Assembly: GCA_027924645.1 (NCBI GenBank)
Contig: BSBN01001751.1
Location: 868,001-932,000 of the forward strand
Direction of reading: 5' to 3'
From: Cunninghamia lanceolata
Taxonomy: Eukaryota; Streptophyta; Pinopsida; Cupressales; Cupressaceae
DNA: 64,000 nt
Shown: positions 1 to 10,463 of the stretch, in pieces
Layout: each line of letters opens with the position of its first letter
Position numbering within the stretch: the first letter of the stretch is position 1
Translations under genes and position numbers: made by a program
Notes under the pieces: generated by a model
Database searches by the model: none
What the model was told of the DNA's origin: nothing
Seen by the model: only the letters and a program-made list of their open reading frames with translations

Positions 1-73
1 GTGTAGACAGATAGTCGACCGTGAGGTAGTTTGCACCATGACCTGAGGTTGTGGGTTTGCTGTGGAGACCAAG
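1..73 (+). other. TE-A 5' untranslated leader (partial)
   Basis: Internal leader between the unseen 5' LTR/PBS and the first gag ATG at 74. The frame is open upstream of this ATG, so the true start is not fully certain. No other signal seen. Confidence 0.5.
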
Positions 74-1279
74 ATGCCTCCACAAAGAAATTGTGTTGGG
101 AGGAATTCTTTGATGGAAGAGGGTTTTAGAGCCCTACAAAGGCAGATCGATTCATTGCAAGAGGAGCTGCGAAGAGGGTTTGATCTGAGAACAAGAGAAG
201 AAAGCAATGATGAAGCTGACGAAGAGTTATCTGAGGATGAACAAGAAGCTACAGGAGATCCTGCAGAAGTTAGGTTGTTGAGGGCCATTTTGAAGATCAG
301 AAAGAGGCCTAGGATCAAAGTTTCTACATATTCTGGAGATTTGAATCCGGAACAGCTTATTGATTGGATCAATGACATGGAGGAGTATTTCAAAAATGAA
401 GATGTGGAGGACCCAGATTGGGTCAAGTTTGCAAAAACAAAGTTGAAGGGCCACACCAGTATTTGGTGGAAGGAGGTCCAATTAGAGAGGAATAGAAGAG
501 GAAAATGAAAGATCACTAGATGGGATCGGATGGTGGAGAAACTGAAGAAGCAGTTCATTCCTGTGGACTATGAGATGGAGTTGTTGAAGAAGCTACAAGG
601 TCTGAAGCAAGGTAACAAGTCTGTTAAGGAGTATATAGAAGAGTTTTATAAAATTACTATCAAGATAGGCCATGCAGAGCCCAACAAGGAGAAGGTAGCC
701 TGTTACATTAATGGGTTGAGGCTGAGTATTCAAGAGGAGCTGAGCCTGGTTAGAATGACCACCATAGAAGATGCATACCAGTTTTCCCTGAAGGTGGAAG
801 AGAAGATGAATAAAAGATTTGACAGCAAGCAAAGGGGAAGAGGTCAAGGCGGAAGGACTGGTGGAAAACCCTATGGGAGCTGAAATGAAGATTCAAAGAA
901 AAATGAAGAAGTCGGCACCAGTCAAAATTAGAGAGGAGATAATACCTACCACCCTCATGACCAGAACAATGGTGAGCAAAGAGGAAGAGGAAGAGGCAGA
1001 CCTGGGCAAGGACCCGGAAGAGTAGGTTTCAAAGGAACCTGTTTCCAATGTGGAGAAGAAGGGCATCGAGTATATGAGTGTCTACAACATCAAGGAAGGA
1101 CAAATAGAAGACCTGAAGGTAATGCACGAGTTGCACATGTAGATGAAGATGCACAATCTGAGCATTCTGAAGATGCTGAAAGGGGAGAAACCCTAGTTGT
1201 TAGAAGAACTTTGCTGAATGAGGAGAAATAACCCAATCAGAGGAAGAGTTTATTCTGCACAAGGTGCAAATGTGAAGGT
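74..1279 (+). pseudogene. TE-A gag (capsid and CCHC nucleocapsid), decayed
   Basis: Retroviral-type gag. An N-terminal acidic, coiled-coil-like stretch is followed by a retrotransposon gag domain (the part around 330-830 has the usual Trp-rich 'SIWWKEV' and 'VKEYIEEFYKI' blocks). An RG-rich basic tract and a perfect CCHC zinc knuckle (C-x2-C-x4-H-x4-C) follow, starting at Cys 1040-1042. One frame runs throughout, broken by TGA at 506, TGA at 881, TAG at 929 and TAA at 1229. After the knuckle the frame leads to the sequence preceding protease, where TE-B is inserted. Gag would assemble the cytoplasmic particle that packages element RNA. I chose ATG 74 as the first ATG in frame. Not functional as it stands. 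Confidence 0.88.
1275..1279. repeat. Target site duplication AAGGT, left copy (TE-B)
   Basis: AAGGT directly precedes the TGTCATGCCC end of the TE-B LTR. The same five bases follow the CCTCACA end at 43685. Five base pairs is the usual Ty3/gypsy integrase stagger. Confidence 0.95.
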
Positions 1280-1877
1280 TGTCATGCCCACATTTGCCAT
1301 GCGGTCACAACACGCATCACACTTGTCATGTCCAGATTTGTCATGTGGTCATGACACGAAATATCAAAAATTTTCCCATGCTTCCCTAGAAACCCCCTCG
1401 CACGCATAAATGTGCTAGGTGGCATACGCTTAAGGCGTAAACAATACAGTTGTCAGCGGGGTAATACACACACGTGCGCGTACCCAAATGCAAGAAGGCC
1501 AACAAGGGGGTCATCGTGACATGGTTAACATCGCTACAAGGGTTAAACTTACTAAACTACTAAACCCTAAATTCTGGGAAAATCTGGCAGCATAATGCCT
1601 CACGGGCGTGAGTGGGGTTTATTGCACTAACACTAATCTTGATCACGAGGTCTCCTGATAGGATTAATAAATTTCTTACAACTCCCTAATTACATTGAAA
1701 TTATAGTTGATTGAGTTAATGGCACATTTTTCAACAAAGTCTGATCATCTGTTCTCCCTCATATTTTCTAAAATTTAATATAAAGTGGTTCTCCTAATTT
1801 TAGTATTTTCAACAAAGCTTGTACATTTGTTCTCCTTCCCGTTTCTCTAAATTTTATTTTATTTTGCTCTCTTTCAT

Positions 1878-2001
1878 GTTCTCTATCAATCAGAGTTATC
1901 ACTGCATCCTTTACATTATTCCTAATTTCTTGGTAGATCAATTCTCTATCAATCAGAGTTATCTTTGCATCCTTTTCATTATTCATAATTTCTTGGTAGA
2001 T
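1878..2001. repeat. 62-bp tandem duplication in TE-B LTR
   Basis: Two adjacent copies of a block beginning TTCTCTATCAATCAGAGTTA and ending CTTGGTAGATCA. The same pair is at about 31148-31272 in the other LTR, so it predates insertion of this copy. Confidence 0.85.
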
Positions 2002-2318
2002 CAGATCACGTAAACAGGGCTTACTAACTTCGTTTGATGAAGTCCATTAGGTTTCCGCTATAGGTTTAATTCAACATTTGAATTAATTTTGTTAATTAAA
2101 TTGCCCCCAATCAGGATTAACGGGTTATTAAATCTCAATTAGTACTCTTAACCTGATTTCAGAAAAGGTCGCGCATTTTCTCCTCTTGTTTCCACTTTTG
2201 TCTTTCTTTCTCTTTTTCTCTCATTTTCTCAATTGGATGTTTACTCAATTTATAGGTCGAGTTAAAATGGACACATATGAAATGCATATGATGGCTTAAT
2301 TTATTTAAGAAGATATAA

Positions 2319-2342
2319 ACACACACACACACACACACACAC
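2319..2342. repeat. (AC)n microsatellite in TE-B LTR
   Basis: About 12 AC units. The matching tract in the other LTR (31592-31621) is longer, so the array changed length after insertion. Confidence 0.95.
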
Positions 2343-2689
2343 GCTATGTATTATATCACTAGGTTTACTTTTATAAGGATAGTGAATTTATAAAATTCAT
2401 TCTAAAAGTGTATATATATATATACTTTTATTTTACTTGAACAAAGTATATTTTTCTTTTTGTTTGCTTCGTATTTCCTTTAAAAATGAAGTTATAAACC
2501 TCTAACACATTTTCTTTTAATAACTCAATGAATTTATCTTTCATTAATATATATATTTATTTTACTTAAGAGTAAGTTTATTTTTCTTTGATGTTTTATA
2601 TTGGAAATAAGTGGAGCCCTAAAATCTATTTGAAGGGCTCCATTGGCTGAACCCTAACCAATTTTTTATTGGTTTGTTTGATGAATATG

Positions 2690-2968
2690 ATAGGATTCAT
2701 GGAGGGCGGCAGAGGAGGTTTAGGTGGGGCGAGGGCTGCGAGCATGGGCAGAGGTCGCTGCAGGGAGCAGCAAAGGGAGATAGAGGAGCCATGGCAGATG
2801 GCGGTGGTGTTACGAAGGCCGCAAGCAGTGGCGAGGGTAGACCGGAGGTTGCGGGCGGACTGTGTAGGGGGAGTGAAATACATAGAGGGGGGGCTGTGGG
2901 GTTTAAAACCAGAGGGGGTGTGGTGGCGCGGCGGCAGATGACAAAGGTCGCTGGGGTTTAGTTAGCGG
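2690..2968. other. GC-rich, G-rich island in TE-B LTR
   Basis: A sharply bounded G-rich and CpG-containing stretch inside an otherwise AT-rich LTR, repeated in the other LTR at about 31965-32262. Short open frames exist on both strands but differ between the two copies and show no family motif, so I do not call a gene. It may be a promoter-proximal island or captured sequence. That is inference. Confidence 0.55.
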
Positions 2969-2974
2969 GGAGTA

Positions 2975-3045
2975 TGGGGAGGGGGCGGAGCCCCCACACA
3001 CATCCCACTTAGTGGGGTGTGGGTGGGGGCTCCGCCCCCTCCCCA
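2975..3045. repeat. 71-bp GC-rich near-perfect palindrome
   Basis: Arms 2975-3009 and 3011-3045 are 35 bases each, pair with two mismatches and have a one-base loop. The core is GGGGGCGGAGCCCCCAC and its complement. A slightly diverged copy is at about 32268-32343. Single-stranded DNA or RNA here would fold into a very stable hairpin. Confidence 0.95.
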
Positions 3046-3204
3046 CACCCAATTTTTTTTAATGGCGACGGTGGGGGTACATACCCCCCCACCAAATGTG
3101 ACAACAAAATTTTTTTTGTAACCTGTGAACTGTATAATTACAACAGCTGCTCCACTTTCTAATTTCGACTTTCATTTATTTATTTTTTTAAAGTTTTTCA
3201 ATAT

Positions 3205-3520
3205 AAAAATAATATATAAATATATATGTATATATATATTTATATATATGTGTATATATGTATATATATATGTATATATATGTATGTATATATATCGATA
3301 TATATAAATATATATATGTTATATACATAGAACTTTTTCACAGTCCCATTTAAAAAGAAATAGTTTGTTTAACATAAAAAAAATAAGAAAAATATATATA
3401 TATATATATATAATATATATATATATATACATAGAACTTTTTCACAGTCCCATTTAAAAAGAAATAGTTTGTTTAACATAATAAAAATAAGAAATATATA
3501 TATATATATATATAAATGAA
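3205..3520. repeat. (TA)n microsatellites and duplicated 105-bp block in TE-B LTR
   Basis: Long TATA/TGTATA tracts at about 3205-3328, 3393-3430 and 3495-3513. The block containing CATAGAACTTTTTCACAGTC occurs twice here (from 3326 and from 3431) but only once in the other LTR (near 32566). This is a tandem duplication or loss since insertion. Confidence 0.9.
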
Positions 3521-5901
3521 TTTTCAAATGTAATAATCAAAATTCTCAAATCAGTTTGCCCTTTTTTTAATTCCTTGTAAACATATACCTTTAAAACACA
3601 CAATTAAATAAAACTATCTATTTTTAACTTTAACTTTCCTTCATCATACTCATAGATTTTCTATTTTAACAAATTTTTAAATTATGCAATCACATTCATT
3701 ATTTTTTTTTTTTAATCAAATTTCTATTGAGGCAAGAGATCCTAATTTTCCACAAATTGAATTCATTACATTATTATTAAGTACACTTGCAAAGAAAAAA
3801 CAACAAAAAAAGAAACACTTAATTAGATACTCCTAAAAATTGACAACTACTAATTTTCTCTCTTTCAAAATAACAATTCATAATTTCTTATTTGCCACAA
3901 TAACAACTAAATCTCAACTTGCTAATAGAAGTATTAGAAATTATATACAAGCAATATCCTTTTAAAAACAAAATTTCCTTCCTTCATCATTTCATAATGG
4001 TAAAATTTAATTTATCAAACTAAAACTATCAATACAATGAAAGAGGTTTTCTCACAACTTAAGAAGACAAATTTTTATAACAAGAGAGAGAGAAGTCCTC
4101 CTCTTTGAAAATCACAAGGATGAAGTTATTTGATAAGACCAAGCTCTCCTCAAAAGCCTTAAGAGTAAAAGAAAATAAAATATTTTCCAAGGCTAGTAAA
4201 TTCTTCAACTTCACACTAAGCTCCAAGGAAACCTGCATATCACACAAGGGAAAGAAACACCACACATCATGCTCTCCTCCCTACCGTAGACCCACAAAAG
4301 GGTTACCCTCAAGCTAGGGAGGTCATCCACACACCTAGGGAATTCAAATCCACTTCAAAACAAGACAACAAACATCTCAAAGCACAATATTACACCTGTG
4401 GATATTTACAACACACAACTCAACCAAGGTGAGTTTAAAAGGGGTAGGAGAGTGGACACACTCAACTCTAGAGTGCCACTCCTTCAAAATATCTGAATAC
4501 AATTTTTCTCATGGCCTCAAGCCAACATGTTAACAAAATTCCCAAAGGAGTTCATATTTTGGCTCTCAAGCCATATAATAAATTACTCAAAATCACATAA
4601 AATGCCCTCAAGACTTTCAACATCCTAAAACAAGGTAATGACCTCGAGGAGGATCACTCCTCCCCTACCCCACACTTGATGAGCATTTTCTCCCAAGTGG
4701 GAGAGGCTCTTTCAACACCCTACTAAATATTCCCCACAATAACAAAACACAACACAAGCAAAATACATCTCACACATCCATCATGCAAGCAAATTGAAAT
4801 ACAAGGAGAAGGCCTTAGCCTTGAAAACCAACCTTTAAAGCCCTAATATGGAAGAAGTTGATGTAGAGCTCCTCTAAAATCTCCTCCAACCTAAGCCACC
4901 AAACTCCCTCTATCCTTTTTCCAAAAAAAATTTCCAACAATAAAAATTCTCAAAAATTCAACAACCTTTCTCCCTATCCCAAGTGGGATTAAAATAAGCC
5001 CAATCCATGAGCTTAGAGGAATGGGGAGGTGACACTTGTCACCTCCTCACTCTTTCTCCCCACTACAAATGTGTCCCAAGAGATGGGTGTTGACACATGT
5101 CACTCACCCATCCCCAAAGTCTCCCTCACCCCTTACCACATGTCCTCTCTCCAACACATGGGAGATAAAAGGGGAGTTAAAGAGGGAAAGGGTGACACAT
5201 GTCTCCCCTTCCTTTCCTCTCATGAAGGACCACACAACTCCATGGGGACTCTCACCAATTGTGAGAGAGACTTGAAGTCAAGTCCTCCACAATTGGTGGG
5301 TTTTGGAGTCATCTCTAACCTTGAGAAGAGAAAAGGGATGGGTTTGAGTGTTGGTACCACTCATCCTATCCCTCTCATGCCTCCAAATTCGTGACTTAAA
5401 TTCAGTGTGAAGTTAAGGTGACCATATGGAGGTTTACCAAGGGTTACCCAAGTCAAAAGGGACCCTAGACCCATGGGGTATAACCCAGGGTCAAGTTTAG
5501 CCTAGTTAGGGCACCCAGAGTCAAGTTAAAACACAAGAAAAGGGTCTCTAAAAATTTAAAATTTAAAAATGCAATTCAAAGATAATTCTTACAACACATA
5601 TCATAATTCAAATGAAAAGAGGGTAGACTTAACCCAATTAACCTCATGCAAAATAACATTACAACATTACATCATACACAGAGTTGATCTTGGTTCCTTG
5701 TGGAACTAGATCGGCTTCACAAGGGATTACAACATCCAGTGTGGGATGATCTCCAGTATCTGTGGTTGGTTAGAAATACTTGCGCACTCAGTTGTAAAGT
5801 TAATTCCACATATCAATAACATAGCTGAAGCAAATTAAAACTTGCACTTGCATAAGATATTACAAGTTCTCTTAAGCATAAAGGAAATTACATTACAATT
5901 T

Positions 5902-6108
5902 TCTAACCAACATCACCCAATTAGTTTTCCTTTAATATAGAGCATCTATCTAACATCACCTAATTAGTTTTCCTATAATATAAACATCTATCTAACATCA
6001 TCCAATTTGTTTTCTCTTAATAGAAGCATCTATCTAACATCACCCAATTTGTTTTCTCTTAATACAAGCATCTATCTAACATCGCCCAATTTGTTTTCTC
6101 TTAACATA
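5902..6108. repeat. 42-bp tandem repeat, about five units, in TE-B LTR
   Basis: Degenerate units containing CATCTATCTAACATCACCCA then AATTTGTTTTCTCTTAATA. The same array in the other LTR starts near 35010, is cut by TE-E and resumes at 43492. Units are contiguous and vary, so this is a tandem repeat and not a CRISPR. Confidence 0.9.
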
Positions 6109-6221
6109 ATAAAGTCTAAAAGTTCAGGAATCCAGGATCAACAGTCCCACAAATAAAAAAAGTATCAGCAACAGTAAGGTAAATAGTCACATGAATGGAA
6201 ATAAAAAATGTAGGCCTCACA

Positions 6222-6234
6222 TCCTCCCCCCTAA
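6222..6234 (-). promoter_or_regulatory. TE-B polypurine tract
   Basis: On the - strand TTAGGGGGGAGGA lies directly before the 3' LTR end TGTGAGGCC. This is the expected place for the plus-strand DNA primer of reverse transcription. Confidence 0.9.
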
Positions 6235-6241
6235 GACTGTA

Positions 6242-6246
6242 CTTCC
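6242..6246. repeat. Target site duplication CTTCC, left copy (TE-C)
   Basis: CTTCC precedes TGTTGATTG of the TE-C LTR and recurs at 20489-20493 after the LTR end. Confidence 0.95.
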
Positions 6247-7160
6247 TGTTGATTGTTTTGAGACAGTCATAACAATTAGTTAAAATTCACATAAAATGAA
6301 CCAAAACTGACTTGAAAGCTATGAAGGAATCGGTTAAGATTCACTTAATCCCAAGTTTAATATGGTCAGGTCTTGACCTGTTGGGCAAATTCAGTTGGTC
6401 GATGTGAAGCTGTAATGTTCAAGGGGCCTTACGTAGTTTAGGGTTTCTTTGATGGTTAACTGGACTCAAACTATGCAAAGAGATTGTGAATATCAATGTG
6501 TTGTTCATTCCTTTCTTGCATAAAATTATTACTATATTTACAAAGCTTTAAATGATTTATATTATTGCAAGCTTTTTCTCTTTACTATTATGAAAATTGT
6601 CTACTTTCAACTCAGTTATACATGCCTTCTCAAATATGAGACAAATTTCCTTTAAATTTCTGTGTTTTAAGCTAAGTATTCTCATATGGGTTGGGAAAAG
6701 TTACAAAGATCTAATCTAAACTTTATTCAAATCTACTAAGGACCTAATTGTTCTTTTATGCACTATATAAGTATTGCAGCAAATTGATCAAATCCATAGA
6801 CAAAAACCCTAAGTGTAGGTTCTGAGCATTTTCACAAACATACACCTAAAATTGCAAGCTCTAAGAGAAAATGTTTCAAACACAATGAAGAGCAAGAAAA
6901 CACTTAGAAGATAGATGCAAAATTTCAGATTCAATTGTATTAGAAATAGACAGTCATATAAGATTTACAATGTCTGAATGACTCTTAGCTTCATTGATCA
7001 AACTATAGAAAACTTATGAGCTTCATAGATACAACAAGGAGGTAGGATGTTCCACACGCTCCTTGTTGTAGACACAGGCGACCTCCTTCTTCTACTTCTA
7101 AACTAAAAGGTCCCTCTATTCTAAATGTTATGTTTTATAAATCTCTGCTGCTACAAATCT

Positions 7161-7544
7161 CTATGTAGCCCCTGTGTAAAGTTTTACAGTGTATAGAGGC
7201 ACAATATATAGACTTTGATTGTCCTCAATACAGCTCAAAACCCTAGTTAAACAATGGTTCAAACCTCTGGTTACAACAATAAATGGTGGAGAACAAGTCT
7301 CCCAAAATATCTCTGAGCATACATCAAATCTGGGCAAAATACGCCCTTCTGGAAACCCTAGCAGCTCAAAAATTACTTCTGTTGTCTGCTGTAATAAAGT
7401 TTCCATCTGTATTTTGTCTTCATCAATTGAAGGCCTTTGACTTCCTCGCCCTTCATCCTTATCTTCCTTTTGTGTCCTCTGAGATCTGATTTTCTCCTCC
7501 GTGATGTCATCGCCATCAAGTTTCAACTCCTTCCTCAACTGCAA
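7161..7544 (-). pseudogene. Short ORF inside TE-C 3' LTR, unknown
   Basis: A 127-codon sense-strand frame: charged N-terminal half, then a hydrophobic second half. The same frame is kept in the other LTR at 18259-18615 (118 aa). I recognise no family. LTR copies necessarily resemble each other, so conservation of the frame is only weak evidence for coding. A pyrimidine-rich stretch ending in TTTTGTAG and TTTGCAG just upstream on the sense strand could be a splice acceptor. It occupies roughly the place where TE-F carries its much longer LTR-borne ORF. Confidence 0.3.
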
Positions 7545-7799
7545 ACCTACAAAAATAGATAAGCAATAAGTATCATTTCACTTAATAAACAATAAGAATT
7601 GAAACACCTGTTAAATCAAGGCATGGCTGTACAAAATGTAGAAATCGGGCCCACGAATCTACAAAAAACGTGTCCAAAATGCATACACAGCGTTAGAAAT
7701 TGGTCGAGTCAACCACCGTTGACCGAAAATATGCAATCGGGACCAAAAAATGCTTCAAAAAACCCATCACCTTGCTTTCCCGCTCTTTTCTCTGTTTAA

Positions 7800-9115
7800 A
7801 ACCTTGTATATCCTGACATACAAGCCAGGCGTGATACATAGGATAAATCGCTTTTAAACCCGCTTGGATTCCGGCTTGTATATTTATCTTTGCATATCGG
7901 TTTGTATATCGAAAACATACAAATGCCAAAAAATATACAAGCACCTAACTCTATTTTATAACTTCCTTAATTCCGCCCAATGTATACTTTGATGCACATT
8001 GTGCTTGTATCTTTCGATATACATTTGAACATGATACATCCATTTAACCAAATTCAACTCCTCACTGAGATCTGCTTTGTATACCCATCGCAATGTACAA
8101 ATTACCATGTATGCTTCGTTTCGTACCTTAAACACGCATACAAGGCAGAATTATACAACCAATTAACCTCATTCCATAATGTTTCGGATCTGCCGTATGC
8201 ATAATTCGTTGTATGTTTACTTTGTATACCTCGCAGTCATCGAACATACAAACCCCAAATATACATAGATTTAATGCAAATTCACCCTCCTTTCAAGTCC
8301 GCGGCTTGCATAATGTCTTTGTATATCGTCAATAAACAAAGCACAAAATATGCAAGGTTTTAACTATGTCCAATAATTTTTTGGGTCTGCCGCATGTACA
8401 TAACCCTTGTATCTTCCGATATACATTTGGGTTTGATACAAGCATTAAATTGGTTTTGATTTTCTCTTTGATTTCACTTTGTATAAGCACAATGTATATC
8501 GGCTTGTATGTAAGAATATACAAGCCCGATATACATTGAATTAACTCCGCTTCATGAAATTTCAATTCCGGGCAATGTATCTCCGCTTTGTATGTTTCAG
8601 AATGTATGTACATCGAAACATACATACAAGTCGAAACATACAAAGACTTAATTCAAATTTATAAATGCTTCAGGTCCGCTCGATATATAAAACACTTGTA
8701 TCTCGCCAATATACAAGCCGAAAATATACAAGGACTTAAGCTGTTTTAATAGACTTTTCAAGTCCGGCGTTTGTATATTACGAGCCTTGTATCTTTTAAC
8801 TTGTATGTTTCGCTTGTATGTAAAAACATACAAGCGCCAAATATACAACCATTTAACTCTTCTTCACGATGATTTCAGGTCCGCCTTGTATGTATACATG
8901 TAACATTAACAAATGCATACAAGGCAAACAATGTATAAAAACTTGATTACTCATGCAACTAAGTAAAACAACCCTTTGCATATACAAACGACCTTGTATA
9001 AGAACAGCGATATACAAAGGCCTTTGTATACAAGTGAACTCGCATACAAAGGGCCTTGTATATGCAACCCGATATACAAGCAGACTTGTATGTGCAAACA
9101 ACAAACCCTTCCCTT
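7800..9115. repeat. TTGTAT / ATACAA motif array in TE-C 3' LTR
   Basis: I counted about 22 TTGTAT and about 19 ATACAA occurrences in 1.3 kb, many as CTTGTAT or ATACAAG and often paired as local hairpins. The clearest is at 8811-8836, with perfect 11-bp arms and a 4-base loop. The same array is in the 5' LTR (about 18895-20215), and a related one is in the TE-F LTR. Function unknown. Confidence 0.85.
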
Positions 9116-9374
9116 ATACATTTTACCAAAATAATCATAACTTGCAAAATATGGCAAATTTTAAGATGGTTCAAAAAGTAACCCTAGCTCATTTTTCACA
9201 AGGAATCCAACCATATCATGCCCTAGTACTGAAAATATATTTTTTCTCTATTTTTAACAAGGTTTGCAATTTTAACCCTCTTTTCCCTTTACCACCAAGC
9301 AAAACAACAAACACAAAAGCAAAAGCAATAGCCATAGTAGGGGTCCTCATTTTGTTAAGGAGTAAAATGGGGCA

Positions 9375-9393
9375 TGTTGTGAACATCACAACA
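9375..9393. repeat. 19-bp palindrome forming the TE-C LTR outer end
   Basis: TGTTGTGAACATCACAACA has 8-bp arms and a 3-base centre, and its end is the LTR terminus. Identical copies are at 20470-20488 and at 57575-57593 in TE-F. Confidence 0.95.
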
Positions 9394-10463
9394 ACTAGCA
9401 ACCAAACAAAACAATTAAATTCAAAGTTTTCAAGAAAACTTAATGAAATAAATCCATAACTTCCAACTATCCTTTCTGCAAATTATTCTTTAACTTGAGA
9501 CCTAAGGTATTCAATAAGGGTGCATGAATTTTCATTTTCAGTTTAGGTGTGTGCACGTGATTAATTATCCTCATCTTGAAGATCAGTTGAACAAACCAGT
9601 GACTGACATTAGCCTACGTAATTGAGGATGTTCCCTCATAGCCAACCGGATAGAGCCTTGCTAACAGTGAATGTCTATAGCCCTGGCAAGGTTATCGTTA
9701 CAATTCTCCTAAGTAGAGCCCCACTACCAGTGAGCGTCTATAGTCCCGGTAGAGTTACTTAGATGGCTTAATCTAGATTTTCAGTATAATCTGATTTATT
9801 TTTTTTATTTATTTATTTATTTTTATTTTATTTTTTATATTTTATTAATTTTGATGTTTGGTAGATATTTCACAAGATATAGCAATTTGTAACTTTATGA
9901 TGCAAGGAATGAGCACTTGCTGAAATTAAGCTGAGAATTGTAATGGTAGCAAGGGTGACCTCAGATTTTTGACCTAATATCTACACTGGTAAGTTCAACA
10001 AACCCAAGGATTTTAGGTGTGTCATCATGAGAAACTTCCCTTGAATTCTCAATCAACTTTATTGAATACTAAATTTCAGAAGCTAAACAACTCTCTACAT
10101 TCATGACAATCACAAAAAGTTATGCATAAATTACAAATGATTAACTTGAGTATTCTAAATTTTATACTATTTTCAATGGTTGTTAGTTTACTCCTTAATA
10201 CTCTAAAGTAAAACAAAGATCCCTGCTGAGGAGACAACAACAAACCAAACAAAAGACTGTACAAGGAAAACAAAAATAAAGCAAAAAAAGACTGTACAAA
10301 GCAGCAAAAACAAAAATAAAACAAAACCGTACAGACAACTAACATACAAAAGAAAACAACAAAAAGAAAATAGAAAATAAAGCAAAGAAAACTGTACACT
10401 ACTCACACTATATTACAAAAAGGATTGCCCTTTACCTCAAGCTTGGAAGTAGCATTTCAAATG
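9394..10463 (-). other. TE-C region between integrase and 3' LTR
   Basis: About 1.07 kb of untranslated sequence. It holds two imperfect copies (about 9650-9700 and 9713-9760) of a block with TAGAGCC and AGTGA(A/G)(T/C)GTCTATAG. A T-rich run follows near 9800. An A/C-rich tract lies at about 10200-10405, with ACTGTAC- or ACCGTAC-type words about four times. No good purine tract abuts the LTR. The nearest purine-rich stretch on the sense strand is about 80 bases upstream (around 9460-9476). No gene seen. Confidence 0.6.

Larger units (their letters stand above)
1280..6221 (-). repeat. TE-B 3' LTR (4,942 bp)
   Basis: Matches 30546-35178 plus 43492-43685 along its whole length. Starts TG and ends CA. 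It contains no credible gene. It holds a 62-bp tandem duplication, an (AC)n tract, a GC-rich island with a long palindrome, long (TA)n tracts, a duplicated 105-bp block and about five copies of a 42-bp tandem repeat, each listed separately. Hand comparison with the other LTR gave about 5 differences in about 180 bases near 4021-4200 and about 14 in about 157 at the left end. Divergence is therefore moderate and uneven. Confidence 0.95.
6247..9393 (-). repeat. TE-C 3' LTR
   Basis: Starts TGTTGATTG and ends CATCACAACA on the + strand. It matches 17342-20488 end to end. It contains a conserved short sense ORF (7161-7544), the TTGTAT/ATACAA motif array (about 7800-9115) and the terminal 19-bp palindrome (9375-9393). 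Confidence 0.95.

Noticed and set aside
2669..2961. Overlapping Arg/Gly-rich ORFs in the G-rich island
   Set aside because: Produced by GC-rich composition. Frames are not kept in the other LTR.
5029..5394. 121-codon + strand ORF in the TE-B LTR, with a 116-codon counterpart at 34180-34530
   Set aside because: Antisense to the element. Similarity of the two is expected because LTRs are copies. No domain or codon signature.
5902..6108. CRISPR-like regular repeat
   Set aside because: Units are contiguous and degenerate with no spacers, in a plant LTR. It is an ordinary tandem repeat.
6222..6234. Telomere-like TTAGGG word
   Set aside because: A single occurrence inside the TE-B polypurine tract. 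No array.
8951..9459. Several overlapping ORFs with repeated CI/YK words on both strands
   Set aside because: Created by the TTGTAT/ATACAA motif array. Both strands are open because of the symmetric words.
10203..10406. Phe/Leu/Cys-rich - strand ORF that looks like a membrane protein
   Set aside because: It is the complement of an A/C-rich low-complexity tract. No real protein features.
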